Assembly (NCBI GenBank): GCA_964369975.1
Contig: CAYJFZ010000002.1
Coordinates: forward strand, 186,001-250,000
Reading direction: 5' to 3'
Origin: RGIG3102 sp964369975
Lineage (GTDB): Bacteria; Bacillota; Clostridia; Oscillospirales; Ruminococcaceae
Length of the DNA: 64,000 nucleotides
The notes below the pieces were generated by a model. That model saw only the letters and a list, made by a program, of their open reading frames with translations. It did not search any database and was not told the origin of the DNA. This document shows positions 27,778 to 36,225 of the stretch, piece after piece. Positions within the stretch are counted from its first letter, which is position 1. Every line of letters begins with the position of its first letter. The position numbers were made by a program, and so were the translations under genes.

Positions 27778-28554
27778 ATGAATTATGGCATCTCAACTGG
27801 GTGTTTTTTTCCAAATACACCACTTACAGCGCTTAAGGAAATAGCAAAACTAAAAGTTACACACTGCGAAATTTTCTTTAACACAGAAAGTGAATTAAAA
27901 AAACCTTACTTAAATAAATTAAAGAAAATAGCGGATGAAAACAATATTAATATAGTTTCAATTCATCCATACACTTCAGCTATCGAAACATTTTTGTTTT
28001 TTTCAAAATACGAAGATAAATTAAAAGATGCTATAAAATATTATGAAAGATATTTTAAAGTGTGTAAGTTTTTAGGAGCAAAATATGTAGTTTTTCATGG
28101 CTGTTTTTTAAGAAATATATATATGAGCGATGAAAGATATACAGAGATTTTAAATATCTTAGCTAAAAAAGCAAGAGAATATGATGTTTTTTTATCGCAA
28201 GAGAATGTGTTTGATTATAAATGTGGCTATGAAAAAAGCTTAAAATATGTTTTTAGTAATAGTAATGATGACTTGAAATTCACCTTTGATATTAAGCAAG
28301 CAGTAAGGGCGAAGCAAGATATTTATAAAATAATTGATATAATGAAAGACAGGCTATCTCATATACACATCAGTGACTTTACAGATAATAAAGATAGTCT
28401 GCTACCTTTAGAAGGTAATTTTGATTTTATAAAATTTAATAAATATATAATTGAAAATACAACAGCACAAGCTATGTTAATTGAAGTGTATGAAGACAGG
28501 TACGATGATGTCAATATGCTTAAAAATTCACTTAGTTTTTTAACATCTCTATAA
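27778..28554 (+). CDS. sugar phosphate isomerase/epimerase-like TIM-barrel protein
   Basis: 258 residues of the AP-endonuclease-2/xylose-isomerase-like fold. Supporting patterns: CEIFFNTESEL after the first strand, IVSIHPYTSAIE, KYVVFHGCF, LSQENVF with the metal-binding Glu, FTFDIKQAV, and HIHISDF near the end. Family members are isomerases, epimerases or nucleases that use a divalent metal; the exact reaction is unknown. It begins 15 bases after polC with TTAGGAGG before the ATG and may be transcribed with the housekeeping operon. No clear terminator follows. Confidence 0.85.
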   Translation: MNYGISTGCFFPNTPLTALKEIAKLKVTHCEIFFNTESELKKPYLNKLKKIADENNINIVSIHPYTSAIETFLFFSKYEDKLKDAIKYYERYFKVCKFLGAKYVVFHGCFLRNIYMSDERYTEILNILAKKAREYDVFLSQENVFDYKCGYEKSLKYVFSNSNDDLKFTFDIKQAVRAKQDIYKIIDIMKDRLSHIHISDFTDNKDSLLPLEGNFDFIKFNKYIIENTTAQAMLIEVYEDRYDDVNMLKNSLSFLTSL

Positions 28555-28559
28555 AAAAA

Positions 28560-28576
28560 TGTCGATATTTGTCGAA
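28560..28576 (+). promoter_or_regulatory. tandem Spo0A-box-like sites
   Basis: TGTCGAT at 28560-28566 and TGTCGAA at 28570-28576: same orientation, starts 10 bases apart, matching the TGTCGAA Spo0A box and its tandem spacing in known activated promoters. The proximal box (TGTCGAAA) ends 13 bases before the -35 of the next promoter. Confidence 0.6.
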
Positions 28577-28590
28577 AAAAGTCTAATTTA

Positions 28591-28618
28591 TTTACAATAG
28601 ATTTTAAACTGTTATAAT
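28591..28618 (+). promoter_or_regulatory. predicted SigA promoter for the DUF6514-like gene and nrdR
   Basis: TTTACA at 28591-28596 and TATAAT at 28613-28618 with a 16-base spacer, about 52 bases before the start at 28671. Confidence 0.65.
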
Positions 28619-28670
28619 TTAATCATAAAAGCAATGTTTTTAAATTTAAGATTTGCTAAAGGTGGATTAT

Positions 28671-28940
28671 ATGGAATTAGTTGATATTTTATTGTTAAAA
28701 GAAGATTTAATTCAAAACAGATATTTGTATAAAATCTATAAACATACAAATTATAATGTAATTATGTACGGAATATCTGTAAAAGATGTTGTAAAAGGTG
28801 AAAATTACAGGGTAAATTCGATAACAAGTATTGAAAGTGTTGCACAAAGTATGTATAATATTATAAAGGACAACATCGTGTTGCCAGTGCATTTAGGTGA
28901 TGTTGTATATAATTTAATTAACGAATACTTAGAGGTGTAA
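28671..28940 (+). CDS. small protein, DUF6514-like
   Basis: 89 residues, soluble, no cysteines and no membrane segment. The C-terminal pattern LPVHLGDVVYNLINEYL matches what I remember of the DUF6514 proteins of Clostridia (a Pro-x-His-x-x-Asp-Val element before a final helix), so I assign that family with moderate confidence. The function is unknown. The start at 28671 follows AAAGGTGG; the upstream in-frame start at 28653 lacks a site. nrdR starts 3 bases after the stop, so the pair is almost certainly one transcript, driven by a promoter with Spo0A-like boxes. Confidence 0.7.
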   Translation: MELVDILLLKEDLIQNRYLYKIYKHTNYNVIMYGISVKDVVKGENYRVNSITSIESVAQSMYNIIKDNIVLPVHLGDVVYNLINEYLEV

Positions 28941-28943
28941 TTT

Positions 28944-29405
28944 ATGAAATGCCCATATTGTAAAAATATTGATAGTAAGGTTATTGACTCAAGGCCGACG
29001 GAAGATGGCGATAGAATTCGTAGAAGAAGAGAGTGTATAAATTGTCAAAAGAGGTTTACTACTTTTGAAGTTATTGAAATTACTCCTATCGTTGTAATAA
29101 AAAAAGATGGCTCTCGCCAAGCTTTTAATAGAGATAAACTTTTGTTAGGAATGATTAAGTCTTGTGAAAAAAGACCTGTTTCAAGACAGGCTCTTGAAGA
29201 TGCTGTTAATAAAATAGAGTTTGAAATTATGAATAGTTTGAAAAATGAAGTTTACTCTATTGATTTGGGCGAAATGATAATGGAAGAATTAAAAAGGCTG
29301 GACGAAGTAGCCTATGTTAGATTTGCTTCAGTTTACAGACAATTCAGTGATGTAAATACATTCTTAGAAGAATTAAATAGCTTACTACAAAAAAAGAAGC
29401 CTTAA
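28944..29405 (+). CDS. nrdR: transcriptional repressor NrdR
   Basis: Represses ribonucleotide reductase genes in response to the dATP/ATP ratio. 153 residues. The N-terminal zinc ribbon is visible (MKCPYC at the start and RECINC near residue 30, with the IDSRPTEDGDRIRRRR region between), followed by an ATP-cone (VVIKKDGSRQAFNRDKLLLG) and YVRFASVYRQF. Starts 3 bases after the small gene. The 3' end overlaps the convergent DUF4363 gene by 4 bases. Confidence 0.97.
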   Translation: MKCPYCKNIDSKVIDSRPTEDGDRIRRRRECINCQKRFTTFEVIEITPIVVIKKDGSRQAFNRDKLLLGMIKSCEKRPVSRQALEDAVNKIEFEIMNSLKNEVYSIDLGEMIMEELKRLDEVAYVRFASVYRQFSDVNTFLEELNSLLQKKKP

Positions 29406-29758
29406 AAAAAACTAATTAAACTAAACTTTGCTGTATTAATTAATTGCACGATTTCAGTTGAATAAACTTGTATATCAGCATAATTGTTATGTCTTAACAT
29501 ATTGTATAATACATTAATTTTAATTTCGATATCATAAATATGTTCTTTATCCATAGTGATAAGGAGCATATTTTTATTTTTATGAAAAATACTGTATAAA
29601 TTAGTAATACTCTCATCTAAATCATCATACTCCATAATAGATATTTCATTTGAAACAGTTTTAATTTCATCCAAAGTATTATCAACATAAATATGAAGTG
29701 AAAAAGAAAGAATAAAAATAGATATAAAAACAACGACACTTATATAAAAACTTCTCAT
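29402..29758 (-). CDS. DUF4363 family protein
   Basis: 118 residues with a single N-terminal membrane segment (about residues 5-24) and a helical extracytoplasmic domain, as in DUF4363 proteins of spore-forming Firmicutes. Start ATG 29758 is 7 bases after AAAGGAAG; a GTG six bases earlier is possible but overlaps the neighbour's stop. It directly follows the DUF421 gene (2-base gap), a pairing that is common in Clostridia. The role is unknown; the two proteins probably work together in the membrane. Confidence 0.82.
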   Translation of the reverse strand: MRSFYISVVVFISIFILSFSLHIYVDNTLDEIKTVSNEISIMEYDDLDESITNLYSIFHKNKNMLLITMDKEHIYDIEIKINVLYNMLRHNNYADIQVYSTEIVQLINTAKFSLISFF

Positions 29759-29760
29759 AA

Positions 29761-30411
29761 TCACACTTCCTTTAAAACAATGTTGTAATTCATATCACCA
29801 TCTAAAACTAATAATAATACATCTTTTAAATGATATTTATTTTGCAATAATATTCTATCTATATAACTTTTATCAACATTTAATGTTTTTAAATAAAATT
29901 CAGAATATTCTCCATCGCTTATTACTGCTAAAGGTGGGAGTTTGCTTTTTTTAATTTCTTCGTTTATTTTTGGATTTTTATAGATATTCACAACGCCTGT
30001 AGTTTCAACTATCGCTAAAGAAACTTCTTCTAAATAAAAAATATCCTTACTGCGCATAGCTTCTAAAATATCAGCGATGCAAAAGCGCAATTTATTCATT
30101 GTATTTTGATTAATAATTCCGTTTAAAATTAATATCTGAGCGCTACCTTGAGTTAGCTTATAAATTTTTGAGCTTTTTTTGATACAAACTGAAGAAATAA
30201 CCTCAAAGCACATTACTAATAAAATCGGAATGATTGAATATAATAATGGCAAATTTGGAGTTTCTATAACAAGGGATGTAAAATTTGATATTAAAATTGT
30301 AGACACTAAATCGCTCGGCCCAAATTCTCCAAGACTTTTTTTGCCCATAATTCGCATGACTATAATAACTAAAATGAACATAAACGATGTTCTAAAAATA
30401 ACAGAAAACAT
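29761..30411 (-). CDS. DUF421 family membrane protein (YetF-like)
   Basis: 216 residues: three N-terminal membrane segments (about 5-85) and a C-terminal cytoplasmic DUF421 domain. Typical sequence: IVMRIMGKKSLGEFGPSDLV, with the conserved RxxGK and FGPxD pattern, and later LPPLAVISDGEY. Start ATG 30411 follows GAGGTGAAATT. Transcribed away from the gerA operon and together with DUF4363. DUF421 proteins have been linked with spore membrane properties in Bacillus, which fits the neighbouring germination genes, but a direct role here is inference. Confidence 0.9.
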   Translation of the reverse strand: MFSVIFRTSFMFILVIIVMRIMGKKSLGEFGPSDLVSTILISNFTSLVIETPNLPLLYSIIPILLVMCFEVISSVCIKKSSKIYKLTQGSAQILILNGIINQNTMNKLRFCIADILEAMRSKDIFYLEEVSLAIVETTGVVNIYKNPKINEEIKKSKLPPLAVISDGEYSEFYLKTLNVDKSYIDRILLQNKYHLKDVLLLVLDGDMNYNIVLKEV

Positions 30412-30442
30412 AATTTCACCTCAATTTATTATTACTCATTGT

Positions 30443-30470
30443 CTATAAATTAAACACTTTGAGCATAATA
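30443..30470 (+). promoter_or_regulatory. possible SigF/SigG-type promoter of gerA operon
   Basis: CTATA at 30443-30447 and CATAATA at 30464-30470 with a 16-base spacer. CATAATA fits the forespore -10 consensus CATnnTA exactly; the -35 match is partial. gerA operons in Bacillus are controlled by SigG, which makes this reading sensible. Confidence 0.42.
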
Positions 30471-30490
30471 AACAAAAGAGGTGATTTTAT

Positions 30491-31933
30491 ATGAAAGAAA
30501 ACTTATTTTTTGATATAGCAAGAAACAAGGAGTATTTTGATAATTATTTTAATTCATCAGCAGATTATTTTTATAAACCAATAAAGGTATTTAATAAAAA
30601 TGCCTCAATAGTAATGTGTGAGGCTATGGTTGATAGGCAAAGACTATGGCAGATTTTTTTAGCGCCTATAAACGAGTTAGATGGTGATAAAAATGCTGAT
30701 GAAATATTTGATTTTATATTAAATGAAACGACTATCCCAGCAAATAGTAGTTTAGTGTATGATTTTGAAACTGCCGTATTCTTTTTAACAGCAGGCTTTA
30801 GTTTATTATTAATAGACGGTGCTTCAAAGGCTTTAGTTTTACCAGCTCAAGGTATTCCTTTAAGGGGTGTGAGCGAAAGTACCACCGAGGGGAATTTAAA
30901 AGGAAGTAAAGAAAGTTTTACTGATTCTTCAAGGCTTAATATGGCATTAATTAGAAGAAGGGTAAGGGGAGAGAATTTTTCAATAGAAGCTATGCAAATA
31001 GGACAAAAAAGTAAAACAGAGGTTTGTTTGTGTTATAACAGCGATTATTGTCCTAAAGAATTAGTAGAAAAAACAAAAGAAAAACTAAATAAAATAAATT
31101 TGCCTATGATTTTTGATTCTGGATATATAGCTCCTTTTATAGATGATACAAAATATTCAGCATTTCAAGCAGTGGGTTATACTGAAAGGCCAGATGTATT
31201 TTGTGCAAAACTATGCGAGGGGAAAATTGGGCTAATAGTAGATGGAACTCCTTATGCTATTATTTATCCTTACTTTTTCCACGAAAACTTTACTACTTGC
31301 GATGACTATTCACAAAGACCTTACTTTGCTTCCTTTATGCGATTATTAAGATATTTTTCTTTCATAATTTCAATAATATTGCCCAGTTTATATGTATCTT
31401 TCACACTTCACGCCCCGCAAGTCTTGCCAAAGGAGTTAATATACTTTATTTATTCAGATAAAAATTCTTCTGTTCTTCCCTTATTTTTAGAGGCTATTTT
31501 AATTACTATTATTCTTGAAATAATAAAAGAAGCAGGGCTTCGATTGCCAAAACCAATAGGACACGCAGTAACTTTTGTGGCAGCTTTAATAATAGGGGAT
31601 GCCGCTGTACAAGCAGGTCTTATCGGGGCTGCTGTACTAATAGTATGTGCAATGAGCGTTATTTCTTCATTCGTTATACCGAGTTTTTATGAAAGTATAA
31701 TAATAATTAGAATAGTTTTGTTATTGCTATCTGGCTTTTTTGGAGTTGTCGGTTTTGGATTTGGGATAGTGCTTGTGTTAATGAATATGATAAGTGTAAA
31801 TGCAGCAGGGTATGACTATTTATTTTTAATTGATAACTCAAAACTATTTTTAAAAGATGGGATATTTAAAAATAGCTGGCGAAATAAAAAAGACAATTTT
31901 AGCTTAAAAGGAGATGACTATGCCCAAAATTAA
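30491..31933 (+). CDS. gerAA: spore germination protein GerAA-type subunit
   Basis: A subunit of a nutrient germinant receptor in the spore inner membrane. 480 residues: N-terminal cytoplasmic domain, the conserved PLRGVSESTTEGNLKGSKES and FTDSSRLNMALIRRR regions at about residues 128-160, YIAPFIDDTKYSAFQ, then about five membrane segments from about 285 on (SFTLHAPQVLPKEL). Start ATG 30491 follows GAGGTGATTTTAT. The last bases overlap the B-subunit gene. Which nutrient is sensed cannot be read from the sequence. Confidence 0.96.
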   Translation: MKENLFFDIARNKEYFDNYFNSSADYFYKPIKVFNKNASIVMCEAMVDRQRLWQIFLAPINELDGDKNADEIFDFILNETTIPANSSLVYDFETAVFFLTAGFSLLLIDGASKALVLPAQGIPLRGVSESTTEGNLKGSKESFTDSSRLNMALIRRRVRGENFSIEAMQIGQKSKTEVCLCYNSDYCPKELVEKTKEKLNKINLPMIFDSGYIAPFIDDTKYSAFQAVGYTERPDVFCAKLCEGKIGLIVDGTPYAIIYPYFFHENFTTCDDYSQRPYFASFMRLLRYFSFIISIILPSLYVSFTLHAPQVLPKELIYFIYSDKNSSVLPLFLEAILITIILEIIKEAGLRLPKPIGHAVTFVAALIIGDAAVQAGLIGAAVLIVCAMSVISSFVIPSFYESIIIIRIVLLLLSGFFGVVGFGFGIVLVLMNMISVNAAGYDYLFLIDNSKLFLKDGIFKNSWRNKKDNFSLKGDDYAQN

Positions 31934-32861
31934 AAGTAATGCCTTAGTGTATCTCTGTTTTTGTTATTCGATTTTTAGTTTTGCTACTACAATTTTAGAT
32001 AAAACAATATACACTAAAGAATGGATAGTCTATATTATAATAAATAGTGCTTTAACATTAATAGTTAGTATTTTATTAATTAACATTAAAGAATATAATT
32101 TTTTTCAAGATTTAATTTTAGTATCTTTTATTATTTTCTCAATAACAAAACACATTAAAAACTTTAGTGAGTATATAAATATTACTCATAATGATTACTC
32201 TTTATTTAATATTCTTTTTTTATCAGGGATAGTGATAATATATCTGTTTAGCTTTCATTCTGAGAGTTTAAGAAGGATTTCGCCAATAGTTTTTAATATG
32301 ATAATTTTTATGTTAATAATTACTTTTGCTTTAAATATAAATAAAATTGTAGCTGTTAATATATACACACAACCACAAAATTATTATTTAAGTCTTAGAT
32401 ACATTCAAGTTTTTGATTGGGTAATACCTCTATGTATTTTATATGATGAGAAAAAAGAAGATAAAAAAAAGATTTTCACTTTTATAATTATAAACGCTTT
32501 AGCACTTATAACAATAAGCATATTAACAGGCTTAATCTTAAGAGGGGATATACTGTATAGCTTATCACCTTTACACTCTTTATTTACAATTTCAAAAGGC
32601 GTGATAATTCAAAGATATGATTATTTATTTACAGTGTTCTTAATTATAGCTTTTTTCTGCGTTTTACTACTAAATATAGGAAGTGTAAACAAAATAAGAA
32701 ACAGACAAGAAAAAATAAAGCTTATTTTATTTGTTAAAATGATACCACTTGTTTTACTTTTTGAGTATATCCATATCTTTATAGTGAATTTTATGATTAT
32801 TTTTGTTGTTATAGCAGTGCTGATTTTAAATAGAATGGAGAAAACAAATGAAAAAGTTTAA
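31920..32861 (+). CDS. gerAB: spore germination protein GerAB-type subunit
   Basis: B subunit, an amino-acid-permease-like (APC fold) membrane protein thought to bind the germinant. 313 residues with about ten membrane segments. Start ATG 31920 lies 7 bases after AAAAGGAG; an ATG at 31914 is too close. It overlaps gerAA by 14 bases and gerAC by 14 bases, so translation is coupled and equal amounts of the subunits are likely. Confidence 0.92.
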   Translation: MPKIKSNALVYLCFCYSIFSFATTILDKTIYTKEWIVYIIINSALTLIVSILLINIKEYNFFQDLILVSFIIFSITKHIKNFSEYINITHNDYSLFNILFLSGIVIIYLFSFHSESLRRISPIVFNMIIFMLIITFALNINKIVAVNIYTQPQNYYLSLRYIQVFDWVIPLCILYDEKKEDKKKIFTFIIINALALITISILTGLILRGDILYSLSPLHSLFTISKGVIIQRYDYLFTVFLIIAFFCVLLLNIGSVNKIRNRQEKIKLILFVKMIPLVLLFEYIHIFIVNFMIIFVVIAVLILNRMEKTNEKV

Positions 32862-33738
32862 AATAATTTTTTTTGTAATTTTGAGTTTTTTATTCTCAGC
32901 TTGTCAAAGTAGCGATGTTCCTATTATGGTAAAAGCTATAAATATATATTATTCTGAAGAAGGCTTAAACCTTAGCTTTATCTCATATGATTTAGAAAAA
33001 GATGATGAGAGCTATATAAGTTTTGATTACAATGAAAACAGTTTATCAAACTCTTTTATAAAAGCAGTTAATGAAAATAATTTTAATTTAAGTGTATGTG
33101 AATATGTGTTTTTAAATATAAATACTTTAAATGAAGGGACTCTAACTGCTATTGTAGATAATTTAATTGATTTTAATATAAATAAAGATGTAAGTTTATT
33201 AGTTTTTAATGATGTAACAGTTGATAATATAGGCGATATCAATTTTGAAAATACCCATATTAATCCGTTATATGGTATGCAAATGGATGATAATGTAATC
33301 AGCACACTTTTACCTGTTTTAGATGAAAAATTAAATATTAGTGATGCTTTAATAATAAGTAAAAATAAACTCATCACTATGATAAATAAAGATGAATTAA
33401 ATTTAGTATTATCCCTGTTGTCAAATAATAAAAATTATAAATATACATTTAACTCACAAGATTATATAGCAAAAATTAAAAAAAGTTATGCAAACTTTGA
33501 TATTGATAAAGGAGTTTTAAATTTATCTGTCTTTATACAGATAGAGGAGAGAATAGGTATAAACGATACACAGCTATCAAAAGATGTCTTTGATTTAAAA
33601 CTTAGCTATGATATTCAAAACAAAATTTATGGACTTTATAATGATAATATTTTAATAGAGCTATTATATTTAGATTGGATAGAAACACAAGCTAATGAAG
33701 AAATTGAAGATTTAATTGTAAAAGTGAATATTATATAA
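32848..33738 (+). CDS. gerAC: spore germination lipoprotein GerAC-type subunit
   Basis: C subunit, a lipoprotein of the germinant receptor. 296 residues: signal peptide and lipobox LFSAC at about residue 19, then a mature protein with the alternating alpha/beta pattern of GerAC. It is shorter than many family members (about 370), mainly by reduced loops, but no frameshift is seen. Start ATG 32848 is preceded by AATGGAG. Last gene of the operon; a terminator follows about 60 bases downstream. Confidence 0.85.
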   Translation: MKKFKIIFFVILSFLFSACQSSDVPIMVKAINIYYSEEGLNLSFISYDLEKDDESYISFDYNENSLSNSFIKAVNENNFNLSVCEYVFLNINTLNEGTLTAIVDNLIDFNINKDVSLLVFNDVTVDNIGDINFENTHINPLYGMQMDDNVISTLLPVLDEKLNISDALIISKNKLITMINKDELNLVLSLLSNNKNYKYTFNSQDYIAKIKKSYANFDIDKGVLNLSVFIQIEERIGINDTQLSKDVFDLKLSYDIQNKIYGLYNDNILIELLYLDWIETQANEEIEDLIVKVNII

Positions 33739-33798
33739 TAAGGATATATATAGAACATAACATAAATAAAATTGCTAAATATTTAAGAATTATATATA

Positions 33799-33831
33799 AA
33801 TAGATGCTAAAATTAGCATCTATTTTATTTT
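33799..33831 (+). terminator. terminator of the ger operon
   Basis: AGATGCTAA AA TTAGCATCT with flanking A and T runs. The interval from here to hppA (about 175 bases) is AT-rich and contains the hppA promoter. Confidence 0.8.
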
Positions 33832-33942
33832 AAATTACAAAATTAATAGAAAAATTTATATAAAATTTACAATAAAAATTGATAAACACATAACTAAAAC
33901 TATTAATAAAGACATATTTTACTAAAAAAATGTAATTAGGTA

Positions 33943-33971
33943 TTGATTAATAAAATAGAATTGTATATAAT
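33943..33971 (+). promoter_or_regulatory. predicted SigA promoter of hppA
   Basis: TTGATT at 33943-33948, a 17-base spacer and TATAAT at 33966-33971, about 37 bases before the start codon. Confidence 0.65.
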
Positions 33972-34007
33972 TGATATAAATTGTTTTATTTATAGGAGGA
34001 TAAAATT

Positions 34008-36083
34008 TTGGAATTAGATTTAATGTTATTTGCCTTAGTTGGTGCAGTTGCAGCTTTAGGCTATGCAGCGTTCCTTGCAAAAAGAGTTTCTAAGTACTCA
34101 GAAGGTACAGACGAAATGGTAAAGCTTGCAGCAGCAATCAGAGAAGGTGCTAATACATACCTTAAAAGACAATATAGAACGGTTGGTGCATTCTTTGCAG
34201 TAATGTTCGTAGTGTTATTAGGTTTAAGCTTAACAGGTTTTATGGATATTATGCTACCATTTGCCTTTGTTACAGGTGGTATATTTTCAGCACTTGCCGG
34301 TTTCTTCGGTATGAAAATTGCTACTTCTTCAAATGCAAGAACAGCATGGGCTGCTAAAGAAAGTTTAAACGAAGGTTTAAAAGTTGCTTTTTCAGCAGGT
34401 TCAGTAATGGGCTTTATAGTAGTTGGGTTAGGTTTATTAGACCTAACAATTTGGTACTATGTATTAATGTTTAGAACAGGTGGCGACATTCAAATGGTTG
34501 CTTCATCACTTCTAACATTCGGTATGGGTGCTTCATCAATGGCGTTATTCGCTCGTGTTGGCGGTGGTATATTCACTAAAGCTGCCGATGTTGGCGCTGA
34601 CTTAGTTGGTAAAGTTGAAGCTGGTATCCCAGAAGATGACCCAAGGAACCCAGCGGTTATAGCTGATAATGTTGGCGACAATGTTGGTGATGTTGCAGGT
34701 ATGGGTGCTGACTTATACGAATCATACTTTGGTGCTCGTGTTTCTGCTGTTGCTTTAGCTGTTTCAGCTGGCTACGGTTTAGCGGGTATGCAATTACCTA
34801 TGGTATTAGCTGCTTTAGGTGTTTTCGCATCAATTTTCGGCTCATTCTTTGTTAAAACAGGTGAGTCATTAGACCAAAAAGAATTATTAAAAGCATTAAG
34901 AAAAGGTACTTATGTATCAACAGCGATTGTTTTCATAGGTGCATACTTCTTAACAGGTTATATGCTACCAGAAGGTGCTTCACTTGGTATATTTATCGCT
35001 ATCGTTTCTGGTCTTTTAGCTGGTAACTTAATTGGTTATTTCACAGAGTACTACACATCTGATACATACAAGCCTACACAAAACTTAGCTCAAACAGGTA
35101 CAACTGGTTCAGCTACAGTTATCATAGGTGGTTTATCACTTGGTATGCTTTCAACTTTTGCACCTACAATCATAGTAGGTATATCAGTTATGGTATCATT
35201 CGTTGCAGCTAACGGCTTAAATAATTTTGCTGAAGGCTTATACGGTGTTGGTATCTCAGCTGTAGGTATGCTTTCAACTTTAGGTATCACTTTAGCTACT
35301 GACGCTTATGGTCCTGTTGCGGATAACGCAGGCGGTATCGCTGAAATGGCAGGTCTTGGCGAAGAAGTTAGAGAAAGAACAGATGCTCTTGACTCATTAG
35401 GTAACACAACAGCTGCTACAGGTAAAGGCTTTGCTATCGGCTCAGCTGCACTTACAGCTTTAGCTTTAGTTGTTGCTTTCGTTCAAGAAGTTAATGTTAT
35501 TGACCCAGAATTTGTTCTTGATTTATCAATAACAAATCCTACAGTACTAATCGGTTTATTAATCGGTTGTATGCTACCTTTCTTATTCTCAGCATTCACT
35601 ATGGAAGCAGTTGGTAAAAGTGCTCAATCAATAGTTGTTGAAGTAAGAAGACAATTCAAAGAAATCCCTGGCTTAATGGAAGGTACAGGCAAACCTGACT
35701 ATGCATCTTGCGTTGACTTATGTACAAAAGCTGCTTTAAAAGAAATGGTTGGCCCTGCTATTATAGCTGTTGCAGCTCCAATAGTTGTAGGTATAGTTTT
35801 AGGTGTTAATGGTGTTGCAGGTATGCTTGCAGGCGCAACAATGGCTGGATTTGTTCTTGCTGTTATGATGTCAAATGCTGGCGGTGCTTGGGATAATGCT
35901 AAAAAGCACATTGAAGCAACAGGTGGTAAAGGTTCAGATTTACACAAAGCTGCTGTTGTTGGTGATACAGTAGGTGACCCGTTCAAAGATACATCAGGCC
36001 CTGCTATCAATATCTTAATTAAACTATTATCAACAGTTGCGATTGTTTTCGTAGCAGTTATTATGCAATTCTCAATATTCTAA
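34008..36083 (+). CDS. hppA: membrane-bound K+-dependent pyrophosphatase (Na+ or H+ pump)
   Basis: Couples hydrolysis of pyrophosphate to ion pumping across the membrane. 691 residues with about 16 membrane segments. Substrate-site motifs: ADVGADLVGKVE, EDDPRNPAVIADNVGDNVGD, and near the C-terminus DTVGDPFKDTSGPAINILIK. The segment GNTTAATGKGFAIGS has Ala where potassium-independent enzymes have Lys, so this should be the K+-dependent type; most Na+-pumping members belong there. TTG start at 34008, 8 bases after AGGAGG. Codons favour the forms of highly expressed genes. Single-gene unit with its own promoter and terminator. Confidence 0.97.
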   Translation: MELDLMLFALVGAVAALGYAAFLAKRVSKYSEGTDEMVKLAAAIREGANTYLKRQYRTVGAFFAVMFVVLLGLSLTGFMDIMLPFAFVTGGIFSALAGFFGMKIATSSNARTAWAAKESLNEGLKVAFSAGSVMGFIVVGLGLLDLTIWYYVLMFRTGGDIQMVASSLLTFGMGASSMALFARVGGGIFTKAADVGADLVGKVEAGIPEDDPRNPAVIADNVGDNVGDVAGMGADLYESYFGARVSAVALAVSAGYGLAGMQLPMVLAALGVFASIFGSFFVKTGESLDQKELLKALRKGTYVSTAIVFIGAYFLTGYMLPEGASLGIFIAIVSGLLAGNLIGYFTEYYTSDTYKPTQNLAQTGTTGSATVIIGGLSLGMLSTFAPTIIVGISVMVSFVAANGLNNFAEGLYGVGISAVGMLSTLGITLATDAYGPVADNAGGIAEMAGLGEEVRERTDALDSLGNTTAATGKGFAIGSAALTALALVVAFVQEVNVIDPEFVLDLSITNPTVLIGLLIGCMLPFLFSAFTMEAVGKSAQSIVVEVRRQFKEIPGLMEGTGKPDYASCVDLCTKAALKEMVGPAIIAVAAPIVVGIVLGVNGVAGMLAGATMAGFVLAVMMSNAGGAWDNAKKHIEATGGKGSDLHKAAVVGDTVGDPFKDTSGPAINILIKLLSTVAIVFVAVIMQFSIF

Positions 36084-36097
36084 TAATTAATATATTC

Positions 36098-36130
36098 AAA
36101 AAATACGATGTTTTCACATCGTATTTTTTT
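36098..36130 (+). terminator. terminator of hppA
   Basis: AAATACGATGT TTTC ACATCGTATTTTTTT: a 9-11-bp stem plus seven T. Confidence 0.9.
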
Positions 36131-36140
36131 GATTTAAGTG

Positions 36141-36169
36141 TTGACATTTTTTTTTAGATATGCTAACAT
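36141..36169 (+). promoter_or_regulatory. predicted strong SigA promoter of the tandem-repeat lipoprotein
   Basis: TTGACA at 36141-36146, 17 bases, TAACAT at 36164-36169, about 57 bases before the start at 36226. The -35 is a perfect consensus. Confidence 0.75.
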
Positions 36170-36225
36170 TATATTGTTATTTAATTATCAATAAAAAAAT
36201 ACTTATTAACGAAAGGGGATTTAAA

